Assembly (NCBI RefSeq): GCF_040939455.1
Contig: NC_134111.1
Location: 56,810,501 to 56,874,500, forward strand
Source of the DNA: Microcebus murinus
Taxonomy: Eukaryota > Chordata > Mammalia > Primates > Cheirogaleidae
Length of the DNA stretch: 64,000 bases
Reading direction: 5' to 3'
Part shown: in pieces, positions 45,926-56,768 of the stretch
Numbering within the stretch: position 1 is the stretch's first letter
Layout: each line of letters starts with the position of its first letter
Made by a program: the position numbers and the translations under genes
Notes under the pieces: model-generated
The model's input: the letters and a program-made list of their open reading frames with translations, nothing else
What the model was told of the DNA's origin: nothing
Database searches by the model: none

Positions 45926-47542
45926 ATTTAAATAACATGTTTTTCAAAATATACACTTATAAGGTAGAGCTACACTTTTAAGGAGAAATCCTCAATTAAA
46001 GGGCCCTAGTATTTCTGTTTTGCACTTTGGAAACAATGATTGAACACAGTCACTGGCTGAGAAACATTGCTGGTGCTAACGACACATGCCATTGTAGGCA
46101 TATTTGTTGATGTTACAAAGCAGTTATATATTTTGGATTTTGACTACACTATTATTTTTAAACAAAACACGGAATTAAATAATATTTTTCATATGATTGA
46201 ATAATTACTGCTTTTAACAAAATACTCAGAATATATATAGGGGGGTATAGATATAAAATAGTATGTGGCCATTTGTACACCCACATGACATCCTGATCTG
46301 CTTGATCAAGGAGGTTTTTTGTGTAATTTCCCTAAGGCTGACTATACATCTAAAAAGGTTCATCTCTACTTTCATATCCTATATTTTCTGTCAGAAGGTT
46401 GATGGCATATATTTTTGAATAGATGAATACACAAAATGGTGCATAGATAGGAAAATTCAATGATTAACAGTAAAAATAATTTTACTGTCAAGGAAGAAAG
46501 AATAGCTTGAAAACATCCACGAAAATAATTAAACCAGGTCTTGCAAAAAAAAAAGCTACCATTTTAGGCAAAGACACTTTCAAAAAGCACCTAATCCAAA
46601 TTACCTGATCTGATTAGAAGGAGACGGATAGATAAACACACGCCCGCACACACACACACGTCTGTCTGCCTTAAATGACCCTTCTCTGATTTGCCTCAAG
46701 TTCTGCAGCCCACGACTCCAATACGTAACCCTGCACTATGAACATGTATCTGCTGACTGTATCCTCACAGGCCACATTTGTTCCATTCAATCCACATTCC
46801 GTCCAATCCACATTCCGTTCCTGGCATGCTATTGAACACTTTCCACCAAACTTTTCCTGTGCCTGAGTATACCATACTCATTCACCGTAGCTTGTTTATC
46901 CTTATTCTCAAATCGAGACTACCACATTAACATGCCACGTGCCATGTACTCCCTGGACTCATGCAAATTCTGCTCTCTTCAATCCATCTTTAGATCTTCA
47001 GATTATGTATCTGTGCCTACAAAACCTGAAGACCCTCCGAGATGATGGCAGGGAGTACAACACAAAAGCAAAGGAAGACACGATCAGTCTTTATGGGATG
47101 CTGAATGAATTCAGTTTGAAGAGTGGGAGGAATGATAAAGCAGAAACATTGTGGCCCAAATTTCACAGTGATCATGAATGCCATTTTTACAATAAAGCTC
47201 ATTGGTATCATCTGATATTGCATCATGTTTGCTTCACTTTTTAGAGCAAATTAAAAATGATTGCAATATCAACCACCTTATTAATTTTCTAACATGTTAT
47301 TAATGTTGATACAAGATTTTATAGCTCATACACTTTGAAAATCTCACATGCTTAGTTAAGAAATCCTCCCCACCTAGCTCCTGACAGGAATATTACTCAC
47401 CAAATGATGAAATTAAAACAATATGCTAAGAATAGCCAGGGTAAGGATTCCCCTGGAATTATTTTCTCTTTACTTTAATGCAGTCTATTCTTAATATGCA
47501 ATTTATATGTAAACTCAAAAGTTCCATTTATTCTTAAGACAA
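45926..47542. other. unassigned DNA
   Basis: Contains a CA-rich tract (46635-46660) and a 16-bp duplication (TCCAATCCACATTCCG type) at about 46787-46818. The 101-codon frame at 46939-47244 matches nothing recognised and has no support as an exon. Confidence 0.45.
46635..46660. repeat. (CA)n microsatellite
   Basis: Interrupted CACACGCCCGCACACACACACACA tract. Confidence 0.88.
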
Positions 47543-47764
47543 TAATAATGACTAACAATTACTGAGAATTTGAAATGTGCTAGGAAATGTCCCAAGAGTT
47601 TCTTAAGTTAAACTGTTCATTTAATCTTCACAACAATCCTATGAGGTAGGCACGATTATTACTCACATTTAATATACTATGTAAAGAAAGTAAATGAGAT
47701 ATTAAGAAACTTACCCAAGGTCACCTGGATCTTATCCAAGGTCACTTGGGATGCCAGATCATAT
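47543..47764 (+). mobile_element. MIR SINE
   Basis: CTAACAATTACTGAGAATTTGAAATGTGCTAGGAAATG, TCATTTAATCTTCACAACAATCCTATGAGGTAGGCACGATTATTACTCACATTTAA, AACTTACCCAAGGTCACCTGG. The last block is locally repeated (CCAAGGTCAC(C/T)TGG twice). Confidence 0.88.
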
Positions 47765-48985
47765 GCTTAATCATTAATTTTAAATATCAATATTATTTTC
47801 TACATCTTTTCATTTTCTATTTTTACCCACTTTTTAAAAAGTAAATTGCAGTGCACATTGTGTTCTCTGAAAGGCTTGGCATTTGTTAGTCAGGCCTGAG
47901 ATTTCTGCCATCCCAGGTGCCTGTTCTGGGTACCCTGGGCGTTTCAATTCATGGCATGACTAACCGGTAACTCACCAATAGTTTGCACACATTTTATAAG
48001 CAATTATTCAATGCTGACTTTCGTAAAAGGGTCACTTAACTTGTACAGTCGGTAGTCAAAGTCCTACCTAAATGACTTCTCAGAGTTTAAAGCCATAATT
48101 GGAGAATCCTCTGGAAAAACAGAAAGTAGGTGTATCTCTTGCTCCTCCAAATATAAAGGCACCCCATGGAAAGGAACAGGCACTCCTCCAGGTAAAAACG
48201 GTTTCTTTCATCATCAGCCTCCCAGAGACGAATCCTCAATTTAGAAATGTGAGTAGAAGGGGGCAAATGCCAGTTGTGTCTAACAGTGCCCAAAGAGGCC
48301 AGTTGGTTGCTTCAAGAGACTTTTTACATTGTCAATTTTAAAAAGCAACATTCCCTGAATTAGGATTTTTGTCATTATATTTCTACTAAATCATATTCAA
48401 ATTATCTTAAAATACATGCTAGTGTGACTCTGTTAATATTATCCTATGTTTTAAGACTTATAACTCTGTGACTGTTTTGAACAATTTAATCAAAATAGAA
48501 AACAATCAGATTATTCTAAGTACTTTATGTTCATTTATATAGCTATTAATATAGTCACTAGAAAATTTGTGAGTAAAAGGCAGGCTTGTTTTATCTATTA
48601 ATTCATTTAGAGTCATCTGAACTCATTTACTGAAAAATGATCCAGGTGCCAAGCCAATGTAGTTGCAAAATTCAGGGAAATTTTATTACTAGAGCATCAT
48701 GGTCCAAGACATTTTATGACAGATAGTAAAGCTGGATTTGGATATTGTATGCAATATGCTTATTAAATAATGAGACTGATTCCTATAAGACACATATACA
48801 TATTGTTTATGATGACACCACGTAAACAAAAACCTATGTTCAAATATAGAGAGTTATTTTTGAGATAATTTCAATTTAATATAGTTAGGAGCGGTTATAT
48901 GTCAGTCTTAAATTAGGCCAATGGAGAAAAAGTAGGTGATTGCTGGGTAAATAGAACAGAATTTTTATTTGTTTTAATATTTTGA
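47765..48985. other. unassigned DNA, one weak exon-like frame
   Basis: 48048-48236 contains a stop-free stretch of about 60 codons, with AG before it and GT sites at 48192 and 48249. No protein family recognised, so it is not called as an exon. The rest is AT-rich. Confidence 0.35.
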
Positions 48986-48989
48986 GGAA

Positions 48990-49760
48990 TGGAGAAGCTT
49001 GGTGTTATCTGTGATTCTACTCTTTATCCCATATACCATATCCGGACCATAAGCAAACTTCTTCAAAAGAAATCCACAATTCATTCATTCACCGCCACTC
49101 TCACTGCCACCACCCTGGTTCAAACAACAAAAATCTTTTGCCTGAATTATTACAGTAGCCACCTAGCTGGCCACCTTAAGCCTCTTTTCAGCACAATACC
49201 CAGGAAGATTCTGTTAAAACAAATCATATTATAACCCTGGATTTTCTTTACAGTCAGGGCAAAAGCCAAAGTTCTGACAATGCCATAGCCATCTGGCATG
49301 GTATCCTCACTCTGACCTCCCCTACGTTCCCTCTAGTTCTCTCTGATGCAGGAACACTGGCCTCCTTGCTCTTCCTCCAACTTGTCTGGCATGCACCTTC
49401 CTCAGGTCCTTTGAGTACAGCTCTCTCTTTCCCCAGCTTAGAATGCTCTTCACCCAACAACTGCTTGATCAGATCCCTCCCTTCTTAAGGACACAGGCTT
49501 TCCTTCCCATCTTGTCTAAAATACACACATCCAACAAACACACACTTCAAAATCCTAGTCCCCACTTTATTTTTTCTTCTTAGTATTCATCACTCTTTAA
49601 CATAGTATACATTTCACTTATTTACCTTATTTATTGTCTGTCCCCTGATTAGAATGGCAGGTCCAGGAAGTTTTGTTCACTACTTTCTAACACCTATAAC
49701 ACTGCCTGGCACATAGTAGGTGCTAAATTCATTTTTGTTAAATGGAATGAATGAATGAAT
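48990..49760 (+). mobile_element. LINE-2 ORF2 end and 3' UTR
   Basis: Long L2 match in order: CCACTCTCACTGCCACCACCCTGGTTCAAACAACAAAAATC, GCCTGAATTATTACAGTAGCCACCTAGCTGGCCACCTTAAGCC, AAAGCCAAAGTTCTGACAATGCCATAG, GGAACACTGGCCTCCTTGCTCTTCCTCCAACTTGTCTGGCA, CCTGGCACATAGTAGGTGCTAAATTC and TGAATGAATGAAT. No intact frame; L2 was a CR1-type LINE, extinct long before primates. Confidence 0.93.
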
Positions 49761-49862
49761 TCAAGATCATAAGAAAACATACTGTAACAAAAAAGAGAGT
49801 ACTCATCAAAATGCTTCCAGTGAAGGAAAATGAGAAATAAGGAAGAGAATTACACATGCATG
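49761..49862. other. spacer between converging L2 copies
   Basis: About 100 bp between two L2 3' ends pointing at each other. Confidence 0.6.
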
Positions 49863-50238
49863 AGTGTATTCATTTCTTTCTTACAAACAAACAAGAATTG
49901 AGTGCCCACATGTAACTATTCCCAGAGATAAAGCATGTAGTCCTTCAAGGAGTTTATACTATGGCTAGGAAGATGGACAAATAAACACATATTGACAATG
50001 TCTTGTGATGGAGGTATTATCGGGGGACCTGAGCAGGGCTCCTGACCAGAGCAAGCAGGGCTGGAACTATATTGAGAGATCAGGCTGGAGGGGAAGTAGG
50101 CCAAAGCCAGGTGGTAAATGACCTCTTCTGTCAGGGTAAGTGACTGGATTTAATCCTAAAGGTCACAGACAAGAGAGCCACTGATGAATTTCAAGGAAGA
50201 AAGCATGACATGATCAGATTTTTGTTTTATAAAAGACA
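49863..50238 (-). mobile_element. antisense LINE-2, 3' part
   Basis: TTCATTTCTTTCTTACAAACAAACAAGAATTGAGTGCCCACATG, CCTTCAAGGAGTTTATACTATGGCTAGGAAGATGGACAAATAAAC, GGTCACAGACAAGAGAGCCACTGATGAATTTCAAGGAAGAAAGCATGACATGATCAGATTTT is the antisense L2 order. Continues at about 50645. Confidence 0.78.
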
Positions 50239-50644
50239 TTAGTATAAGGTTGTTCAGTATATTGTTATATACAGCAGCAAAGAAACATAAAACATATCCA
50301 ATGATATAGAATTGGATTATAAATCATGACAAATCCCTATTGCAGGATACTAAGTCTGCATTAAAAATGATATAGATAAGTATTGATAGAGTTACATGAT
50401 ATATTGTCAAAAAATAATAAATTTTAAATAAGCACATATAACACGGTTCCATTAAATTAAAAAACATGAGTCCCTTCATAGAGAAAGTCTCTAAGACATA
50501 TAGGAAAATGCTAATAGTAGTAACCTTTGGATTGCAGAATTTGAGATAATTTTACATTCTTTATTATGCCTTATGTGTTATCTGAATTGATTTTACAGTG
50601 AGCATGTATGGCTTTTTATAATAAGAAAAAAGTGGTGCTTTTCA
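50239..50644 (+). mobile_element. L1M 3' end inserted in antisense L2
   Basis: AGGATACTAAGTCTGCATTAAAAATGATATAGATAAG, GATATATTGTCAAAAAATAATAAATTTTAAATAAGCAC, then GGAAAATGCTAATAGTAGTAACCTTTGGATTGCAGAATTTGAG and ATTTTACAGTGAGCATGTATGGCTTTTTATAATAAG. This is the L1M 3' UTR pattern. Confidence 0.75.
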
Positions 50645-50860
50645 TTTTGGAAGGCAAAAAAAAAAAAAGGAAATACCTCTGGGATATTAGAATGGAGAAG
50701 AAAGCCCCTCTAGGATACCATGACAGCAAATCCAAGGGCAATGTGATGAAGGGATGGGGAGAAGCAGAAGGTAGAATGGAGGTACAAGTGACTGTGAGGT
50801 TTCTGGTTTGAGCAGCCACGTGCTTGGCAGAGTCATTGACTAAAATGAGTAGATGCCAGG
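50645..50860 (-). mobile_element. antisense LINE-2, upstream part
   Basis: ATGGAGGTACAAGTGACTGTGAGGTTTCTGGTTTGAGCAGCCACGTGCTTGGCAGAGTCATTGACTAAAATGAG is the antisense of 'CTCAGTAAATGG...CAGTTGCTCAAGCCAGAAACCTGGGAGTC' in L2 ORF2. It resumes the copy broken at 50239. Confidence 0.65.
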
Positions 50861-51078
50861 GCCCAAAGGTACTCTGAGAAAGCCAGAGTTTGTTATCACC
50901 CAGGATCTGTAGTCAATTTGTTAATACCTGGTTAGAAACCTAGGCATTAAGTAATACCATGGACTGCCTGCCCGGCTGGCTGGGATTTCCCTATGGTGCA
51001 ATCCCTCCAGGCAGTATTGAATACAGTATTTTTTAGAAAAGCAGCCTGTTCCTCTCTGTCCATCAGATAACCTTGGTG
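50861..51078. other. unassigned DNA
   Basis: Between L2 and the MER1-like element; nothing recognised. Confidence 0.45.
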
Positions 51079-51417
51079 CCAATTCCCCAACTGGGGCTGC
51101 CAGGAACCTGGCCGTGCAGCAGGAGGCAAGCAGTGGGCTAGCGAGCAGTGAAGCCCCACCAGCACCCACAGCTGCTCCCCATCGCTCGCATCTCCGTGGG
51201 AGTTCCCCGCCCATGTCAGATCAGAGAGGGCACTGGACCCTCGCAGGAGCACACACCCTACCACACTGCGCATGCCAGGGATCCAGGTTGCGCGCTCCCC
51301 GTGGAATCCAAGGCCTGATGATCTGAGCTGGAGTCCAGACGGCGACGCCCGCCACCCCCCAGAAAAACTGTCTTCCACGAAACCAGCCCCATGGGTCAAA
51401 AAGGATGGGAACCGCTG
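51079..51417 (+). mobile_element. MER1-like hAT-Charlie MITE
   Basis: CAGGAACCTGGCCGTGCAGCAGGAGGCAAGCAGTGGGCTAGCGAGCAG, CAGCTGCTCCCCATCGCTCGCATC, CATGCCAGGGATCCAGGTTGCGCGCTCC, GCCTGATGATCTGAG, then TGTCTTCCACGAAACCAG and the right end AAGGATGGGAACCGCTG. It is the most CpG-rich patch in the window. Overlapping frames on both strands here (up to 150 codons) are by-products of the GC content. Confidence 0.82.
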
Positions 51418-52131
51418 CTTTAGAGTATTTGCAGCTACCTCACCCTAAGCACCTCCTGCCATCTATTTTTTCCTGCACGTTCATTCCTGTACTGCTGTCC
51501 ACTTTTCTCCCTTGCCCTTAAAACCACAGAATATACGTCAACCTTAGATCTTTCTATTTTTCATTCCAGAATTTTTCATTCCATTTCATTCATTCTCCCA
51601 TCCTATAGAAAATAAACAAAACAAAAAACTCCCTACTACCCTACATCTCTGTCCTACATGTTTCCTGTATCTCTTGCCCAGAATAAAACCTGGATCTCTG
51701 AAGGCATTGCTCCCCTGAGCCCCTGTCCCTCAGCACCACTCCTCTCTGGGCTAGGAGTAGACTGCTGTCTTCCTTGCTCCTCACTTCCCCCTTAAGACCA
51801 TTCATTCTTACTCTGTGGTGTAAAGTTCATGTTAACAGGCCATCTCTCCTTCTATCCTTCCTTGTTTCTGGCGTTCAAAGCCTTCTCAAACATTTGTTTG
51901 GGTTTTTTTTGTATCCAAGACTCATTTCTCACCACTCCCACACCCATCAGCATCCCACCTGATTTCAACAGCCATATGGGCAGCCCATTTGATACTCTCA
52001 GCCCATTTGATACTTGCAGGTCCTTTATTGAGGAAAAAGTTGAGGACCTTCAGAGACCCAACTTTACCCCACCTGTCTACTCTCAAGATTCACATTGCCA
52101 CATCCTTATAGTAGTATACTAATGCAGTATT
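51418..52131. other. unassigned pyrimidine-rich DNA
   Basis: C/T-rich, with a 17-bp duplication (AGCCCATTTGATACT) at about 51982-52015. It might be old LINE-2 sequence but no landmark is convincing. Confidence 0.4.
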
Positions 52132-52630
52132 CTCGTTAAAAATGAGAATAAGCTAAATGTTCATCAACACAAGAAGGGATACATAAATTGTTATATGCTC
52201 ATCATATGGAATACTACACAGCAGATAGTAACCACAGTTACAAGTGTCAAAGAAGGATAAACACCAAAGACAAATTCCTGATCAATTAAAACAATTGAAG
52301 AAGTAAAATTATGATAGAGTACCATTTATAAAAGTTTACAACATATAAAACAGTACTATATGTTTTTATGGTTGCATGGATGCATGGATGGAATCACACA
52401 CACCTCAAGTGTAAAAATATAGAGAGAAATGATAAACAACAAATTCAAAGATAGCGATTGCCTCTAAGAAGAGGTCTATAAAGGGTTTCCCCTGTGATGA
52501 TATATTTCTTGAATATCTGAAGCAATAAGGCACATGTTTAGGTTTGACAAAGCTGTATGGTGGGAACATAGGAGGTTGTTTTACTACTCTGTATTATTTT
52601 AAACATATTTAAAGCATTTAATAAAAAACA
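52132..52630 (+). mobile_element. old LINE-1 (L1M) 3' end
   Basis: GAATAAGCTAAATGTTCATCAACACAAGAAGGGATACATAAATTG, CATATGGAATACTACACAGCAGATAG, TAAAATTATGATAGAGTACCATTTATAAAAGTTTACAA, GATAGCGATTGCCTCTAAGAAGAGG, TTTAAAGCATTTAATAAAAAAC. Ordered L1M 3' landmarks, diverged. Confidence 0.78.
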
Positions 52631-52719
52631 TGCCAAGGGTGCTAATAGATAAACATATTTAACTACTTAGTGAATATTCATGTACTTCAAGGTTCACTCC
52701 CATAGATCCTTCTATTTTC

Positions 52720-53136
52720 ATCCATATCCTCTTCCTGGGAGATCTCCCTTGGGTTTAATCTCTGATCTGTGTGCTGATGACTCAAGTTTATATATCCAGT
52801 TCCAATCTCTTTTCTGAGTTCTAGATCCATATATCCAACTGCCAAATGACTTCTCTACTTCAAAGTTTCAAAATCACTTCAGCTTCAAAATGTGAAAACT
52901 GAACTCATGATCTTCTCTCCAACCTGGCTGGGCTTCCAATGTCTCTGTGGTGGGTACGCAACCCAGAACCAGTTACTCAGGCCAGAAATTTACAAGCCAT
53001 CCTTGATATCGCCTCTCTTCATCATGTCTCTCATCTAATTCTTCACTATAACCGTTTGCATTTCCTTCCCTAATCTCTCTTGAATCTTGTCCCTTTCTCT
53101 CTATTTCCACCTCCACTACTATAGTTTCATCCAGGA
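52720..53136 (+). mobile_element. LINE-2 ORF2, segment 1
   Basis: GTGTGCTGATGACTCAAGTTTATATATCCAGTTCCAATCTCTTTTCTGAGTTCTAGATCCATATATCCAACTGCCAAATGACTTCTC, AAAACTGAACTCATGATCTTC, CCAGTTACTCAGGCCAGAAATTTACAAGCCATCCTTGATATC. Classic L2 reverse-transcriptase-region DNA. Confidence 0.88.
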
Positions 53137-53297
53137 CCTTGCTGCTCAGAGTGAGATCTCTGGACAAGAATCACCAGCATCACTGAGCATGTGTTAGAAA
53201 TGGGGATTCTAAGGCCCCATACCAGATGTACTAAGCCACCATTTGCATTTTAACAAGACCCCCATATGATTCACATATAAATTAAATTTTGAAAAGA
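53137..53297 (-). mobile_element. MER5A inserted in L2
   Basis: CCAGGACCTTGCTGCTCAGAGTGAGATCTCTGGACAAGAATCACCAGCATCACTGAGCATGTGTTAGAAATGGGGATTCTAAGGCCCCATACCAGA, then TTTGCATTTTAACAAGACCCCCATATGATTC. Antisense MER5A. Confidence 0.87.
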
Positions 53298-53355
53298 TCT
53301 TTCCTAATAGTCTCCTACAAACTCTTCTTGCCTTCTTTCCAATCCAATTTATAGA
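53298..53355 (+). mobile_element. LINE-2, segment 2
   Basis: TAATAGTCTCCTACAAACTCTTCTTGCCTTCTTTCCAATCCAATTTATA continues the L2 ('CAATAGCCTCCTAACTGGTCTCCCTGCCTCC...') between two DNA elements. Confidence 0.65.
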
Positions 53356-53792
53356 CAGTCCCTGACTTACGATAGTTCAACTCACAATTTTTTAACTTTA
53401 CAATAATGCAAAAGCAATATGCATTCAGTAAAGACTGTACTTGGAATTGTGAATTTTGATCTTCTCTTGGTTTGGCGATTTTGATCTTCTCTTGGTTTGG
53501 CGATACATGGTAGGATACTCTCTGGCAATTCTGGGCAGTGACGGCGGGCTGCAACTCCCAGTCAGGCATGCAATCATGAGTGTAAACAACCGAAACTCTA
53601 TGGTAGACTGTGTTGCCAGATGATTTTGCCCAAGTGTAGGCTAATATAAGTGTTCTGAGCACATTTAAGGTAGGTTGGACTAAGCTATGATGTTTGGAAA
53701 GTTAGGTGCATTAAATGTATTTTCGACTTAGGGTATATTCAATTAACAATGGGTTTGTAGAGACATAACCCCATCATAAGTCAAGGAACATT
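53356..53792. mobile_element. Tigger-type element inserted in L2
   Basis: Left end CAGTCCCTGACTTACGATAG; right end CATCATAAGTCAAGGAACAT, its inverted counterpart. The interior has GATTTTGCCCAAGTGTAGGCTAATATAAGTGTTCTGAGCACATTTAAGGTAGG. A 25-bp tandem duplication (GATTTTGATCTTCTCTTGGTTTGGC type) lies at about 53453-53503. About 437 bp, no transposase frame. Confidence 0.83.
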
Positions 53793-54262
53793 TATATTTT
53801 CTGGAGAAGGGAATAGGATGAATGGCGTGGAAGAAATGGATATATCTACCTCTCCAACATCATTTCTAACTCATTCCTCTCTCTCAGGTTGAGTCACAAT
53901 GGCCTCTTTTAGTTCTTCAAATGTATCATCACACTCTCTTTCTGCTTGGAGTGCTCATTTCTTTCTTCAACTAATTAACTCCTATTTAATCTTCAATCTT
54001 AGCTAACTTTCTCTCTGACCACCATAACTGTTCTCTCCCCACGCCTGCCAACCTGGAACCATTTTTCCTGCTATTTATTCTCATTGTTCCCTAGGTATTT
54101 CCTTCACAGTACTCAATATTGGTCTCACTCATTTTTCTGTAAATGCCATGAGGGTAAGGTCCAAATCTGCTTTACTCATCATGTATCTTCAGTGTCTAAC
54201 TTAAAGCTTGGCACAGAATAGGTTCTCGATAAATAATAATGACTGTCTGGCTAAATAAATAA
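53793..54262 (+). mobile_element. LINE-2, segment 3 with 3' end
   Basis: CTTTCTGCTTGGAGTGCTCATTTC, TCAACTAATTAACTCCTATTTAATCTTCAATCTTAG, TCTCTCTGACCACCATAAC, GTAAATGCCATGAGGGTAAGGTCC.AATCTGC, TGGCACAGAATAGGTTCTCGATAAATAATAATGA. Completes the L2 begun at 52720. Confidence 0.87.
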
Positions 54263-54526
54263 ATGTTATAAAAGGAATGCCTCTAGTTGGTGAGGGATGG
54301 GACTAGAGGAACCCTAAGGGTTACGTAAAAGGTTGAGCTGTGTGTTTTCCTACTTGACTCACAAATCTTTACTTTGGTCTACTCACAGTATAGAAATCTT
54401 TTAGAATTACAGTCCCTTTTACTTGCCCTATATAAGGTTAAGATGTATGAATTCTCTTCATAATCTAGCCTCCAGAATAGACATCATAAAGTACTCCTTG
54501 AAAAATATATATCACGCCAGGAAAGA
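54263..54526. other. unassigned DNA
   Basis: No family recognised. Confidence 0.45.
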
Positions 54527-54853
54527 TTTTTTTTTTGAGACAGAGTCTCGCTTTGTTGTCCAGGCTAGAGTGAGTGCCATGGCGTCAGCCTAGCTCACAG
54601 CAACCTCAAACTCCTGGGCTCAAGCCATCCTCCTGCCTCAGCCTCCCAAGTAGCTGGGATTATAGGCATGCGCCACCATGCCTGGCTAATTTTTTCTATA
54701 TATATTAGTTGGCCAATTAATTTCTTTCTCTTTATAGCAGAGATGGGGTCTCGCTCTTGCTCAGGCTGATTTCAAACTTCTGACCTTGAGCAATCCACCC
54801 GCCTGGGCCGCCCAGAGAGCTAGGATTACAGGCATGAGCCACCGCGCCCAGCC
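54527..54853 (-). mobile_element. lemur-type Alu SINE, inverted
   Basis: Poly(T) head, GAGACAGAGTCTCGCTTTGTTGTCCAGGCTAGAGTGAGTGCCATGGCGTCAGCC, then the inverted lemur block (TATATATTAGTTGGCCAATTAATTTC), ending CACCGCGCCCAGCC. Full length; slightly more diverged than the copies at 20.2 and 41.1 kb. No clear TSD seen. Confidence 0.96.
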
Positions 54854-55050
54854 TAGTTGAAATGTCTAAGATGTCCTATACAGAGTAAACAACCACAAAT
54901 CTACAGGTTTTTTTCACAATCATAAGATTTAGAAGAGTGTTTACAGGAGGACTGTAGATAGTCCTCTAGACAGAGGGATTTACTGAGAAAGCATTGGGAC
55001 CAAAATTCACATTTACAGCTGGCTTTCTGAGTTAAAAATGTATGCTAATG

Positions 55051-55345
55051 TGCTGGGCACAGTGTTCAGCCTGTAATTCCAGCATTTGGAGAGACTGAGG
55101 CAGAAGGATTGCTTGAGCCCAGAGTTTGAGACTAGCCTGGACAATATAGTGAGACCCTATCTCTATAAAAAATTTTTTTTTAATTAGGCATGGTGACATA
55201 TACATGTAGTGCCAGCTTCAGGAGGCTAAGGCAAGAGGATCTCTTGAGCCCAGGAATTTGAGGTTACAGTGAGCTATGATTGTGCCACTACACTCCAGCC
55301 TGGGCAACAGAGCAATACCCTGTATTTTAAAAACAACAAGAAAAG
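55051..55345 (+). mobile_element. AluJ-like SINE
   Basis: TGCTGGGCACAGTGTTCAGCCTGTAATTCCAGCATTTGGAGAG, GCTTGAGCCCAGAGTTTGAGACTAGCCTGGACAATATAGTGAGACCC, then a right monomer with GAGCTATGATTGTGCCACTACACTCCAGCCTGGGCAACAGAGC. No lemur block. TSD AATGTATGCT(A/G)ATGT at 55037-55050 and 55346-55359, one mismatch, so old. Confidence 0.95.
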
Positions 55346-55359
55346 AATGTATGCTGATG

Positions 55360-56268
55360 TATACCCTGCACCTAAAATGTTTTAAAATAATCTAACTCAG
55401 AGTCTATTGCAATTAATATGTAATAAAAGCTAGGACACATGAACAACAATTTCCTTGCCCTGTGGCAATTAAAATACTAATTTAAGTTCATATGTGCAAA
55501 ATCTCTTTTTACTTATGATGGGTAAATAATGAGTTAATTATTATTAAGTTTTACTTTTATTATTGCTTTCATTAAAATGTTGGAGTGGCATGCCCATTTA
55601 AATAACTTATGCCCATATTTTGTCTGCTTTTTAATATTGTTAAATTCTATGGTCTTTAATAGCTACACAATGCAAATGTAAGGCATAGTTAGAACCACCT
55701 CAAAAATTTTGTCTAACACTAAATCAATCCTAATGAACATGATTTTATTTTTGCTGTATTTGTGTATGCATATTTATTTTCTTGCCTTTTAGGGGTTGCA
55801 TTTGGAGTCCTCAGTCACTATTTTTTTCATCCTTACTGAATTAATCTAAAGAACTGTACCAGTCAATCCTCTAGTGACAACACACCAAGAGAGAAGGTTT
55901 AGTCAAGAGGACAGTCATCCTGAAACTGTCATTTTGGCTTACGTAATGGTTTTAATAATACAGTGGAAATCTCAGTTGTGAAGAAATGTCTCTTCGATAA
56001 ATCTCATATACTTTTGTAACTAGGTGTAATCCATGGTCTTTTTTCCATTTTATGTTGAAGTTCTATTACAGGAATATCTAGAAAGTTTCTATATTTCCTT
56101 GAGAAAATGTCTTAAGGGCACTAAAAAACTTTTTGAGTTAGATTATGTTCACTACATCAAAATGTTGCCTGCAAATAATGCATCTGATTTACTTGAAAAC
56201 TGTGTAGCAAATAGTATATTCAAAAGATGTCTTGTACCTTTTATATCCTACATTCTCTTCTAGAACCT
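55360..56268. other. unassigned AT-rich DNA
   Basis: No family or exon recognised; the 76-codon frame at 56033-56263 shows no domain. Confidence 0.45.
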
Positions 56269-56269
56269 T

Positions 56270-56768
56270 CACATTTTCCCTTCCACTCAAAGGTAGTCTA
56301 ATTCCCCTCCTTTTGATTCTGGGTAAAGTTGGAACTTGCTTTTAACCAATAGAAAGTTGTGAAAGTAGCAGTAACCATGTTTCCAAGGCTAGGTTGTTAA
56401 AGGTGATGCAGCTGACACATAAGCTGGAAAACTTTGGTTTGGACCCCTAAACCACCATGTAAACAGATTCCCCCTAAGGCCACCATGCAGTGAGGAAGCT
56501 CCAAGTAGCCAGCATGCAGAGACCACACACAGATGCCTGAGACTACGTGAGGACAGAGAGATGCCCAGCCAGTGTCCAGCTGTTCTAGCTCCAGCTACTC
56601 CCTAACTGCAACCACCTGAGAGCCACTGAGTTTGAACTGCTGAGAGTCAGTTGAGCTTTCCCTACATTACTGACTCACAGATACTCTGAGATATAATTAA
56701 ATGACTGTTCTACATTAAGCTACAAAGTTGTAGGGCGATTTGTTATGCAGCAATAGTAATAGAAACAA
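56270..56768 (+). mobile_element. MLT1-like LTR (ERVL-MaLR)
   Basis: GGTAGTCTAATTCCCCTCCTTTTGATTCTGGGTAAAGTTGGAACTTGCTTTTAACCAATAGAAAGTTG, GACACATAAGCTGG, AGCTCCAAGTAGCC, GATGCCTGAGACTACGTGAGG, CTACAAAGTTGTAGGGCGATTTGTTATGCAGCAATAGTAATAGAAAC. The last block is the hallmark MLT1 3' end. Confidence 0.7.

Noticed and set aside
46939..47244. 101-codon frame
   Set aside because: No similarity recognised, no splice or promoter context; frames of this length arise by chance in 64 kb.
50947..51399. 150-codon and 97-codon antisense frames
   Set aside because: They cover the CpG-rich MER1-like MITE, where few AT-rich stops occur by composition; no domain.
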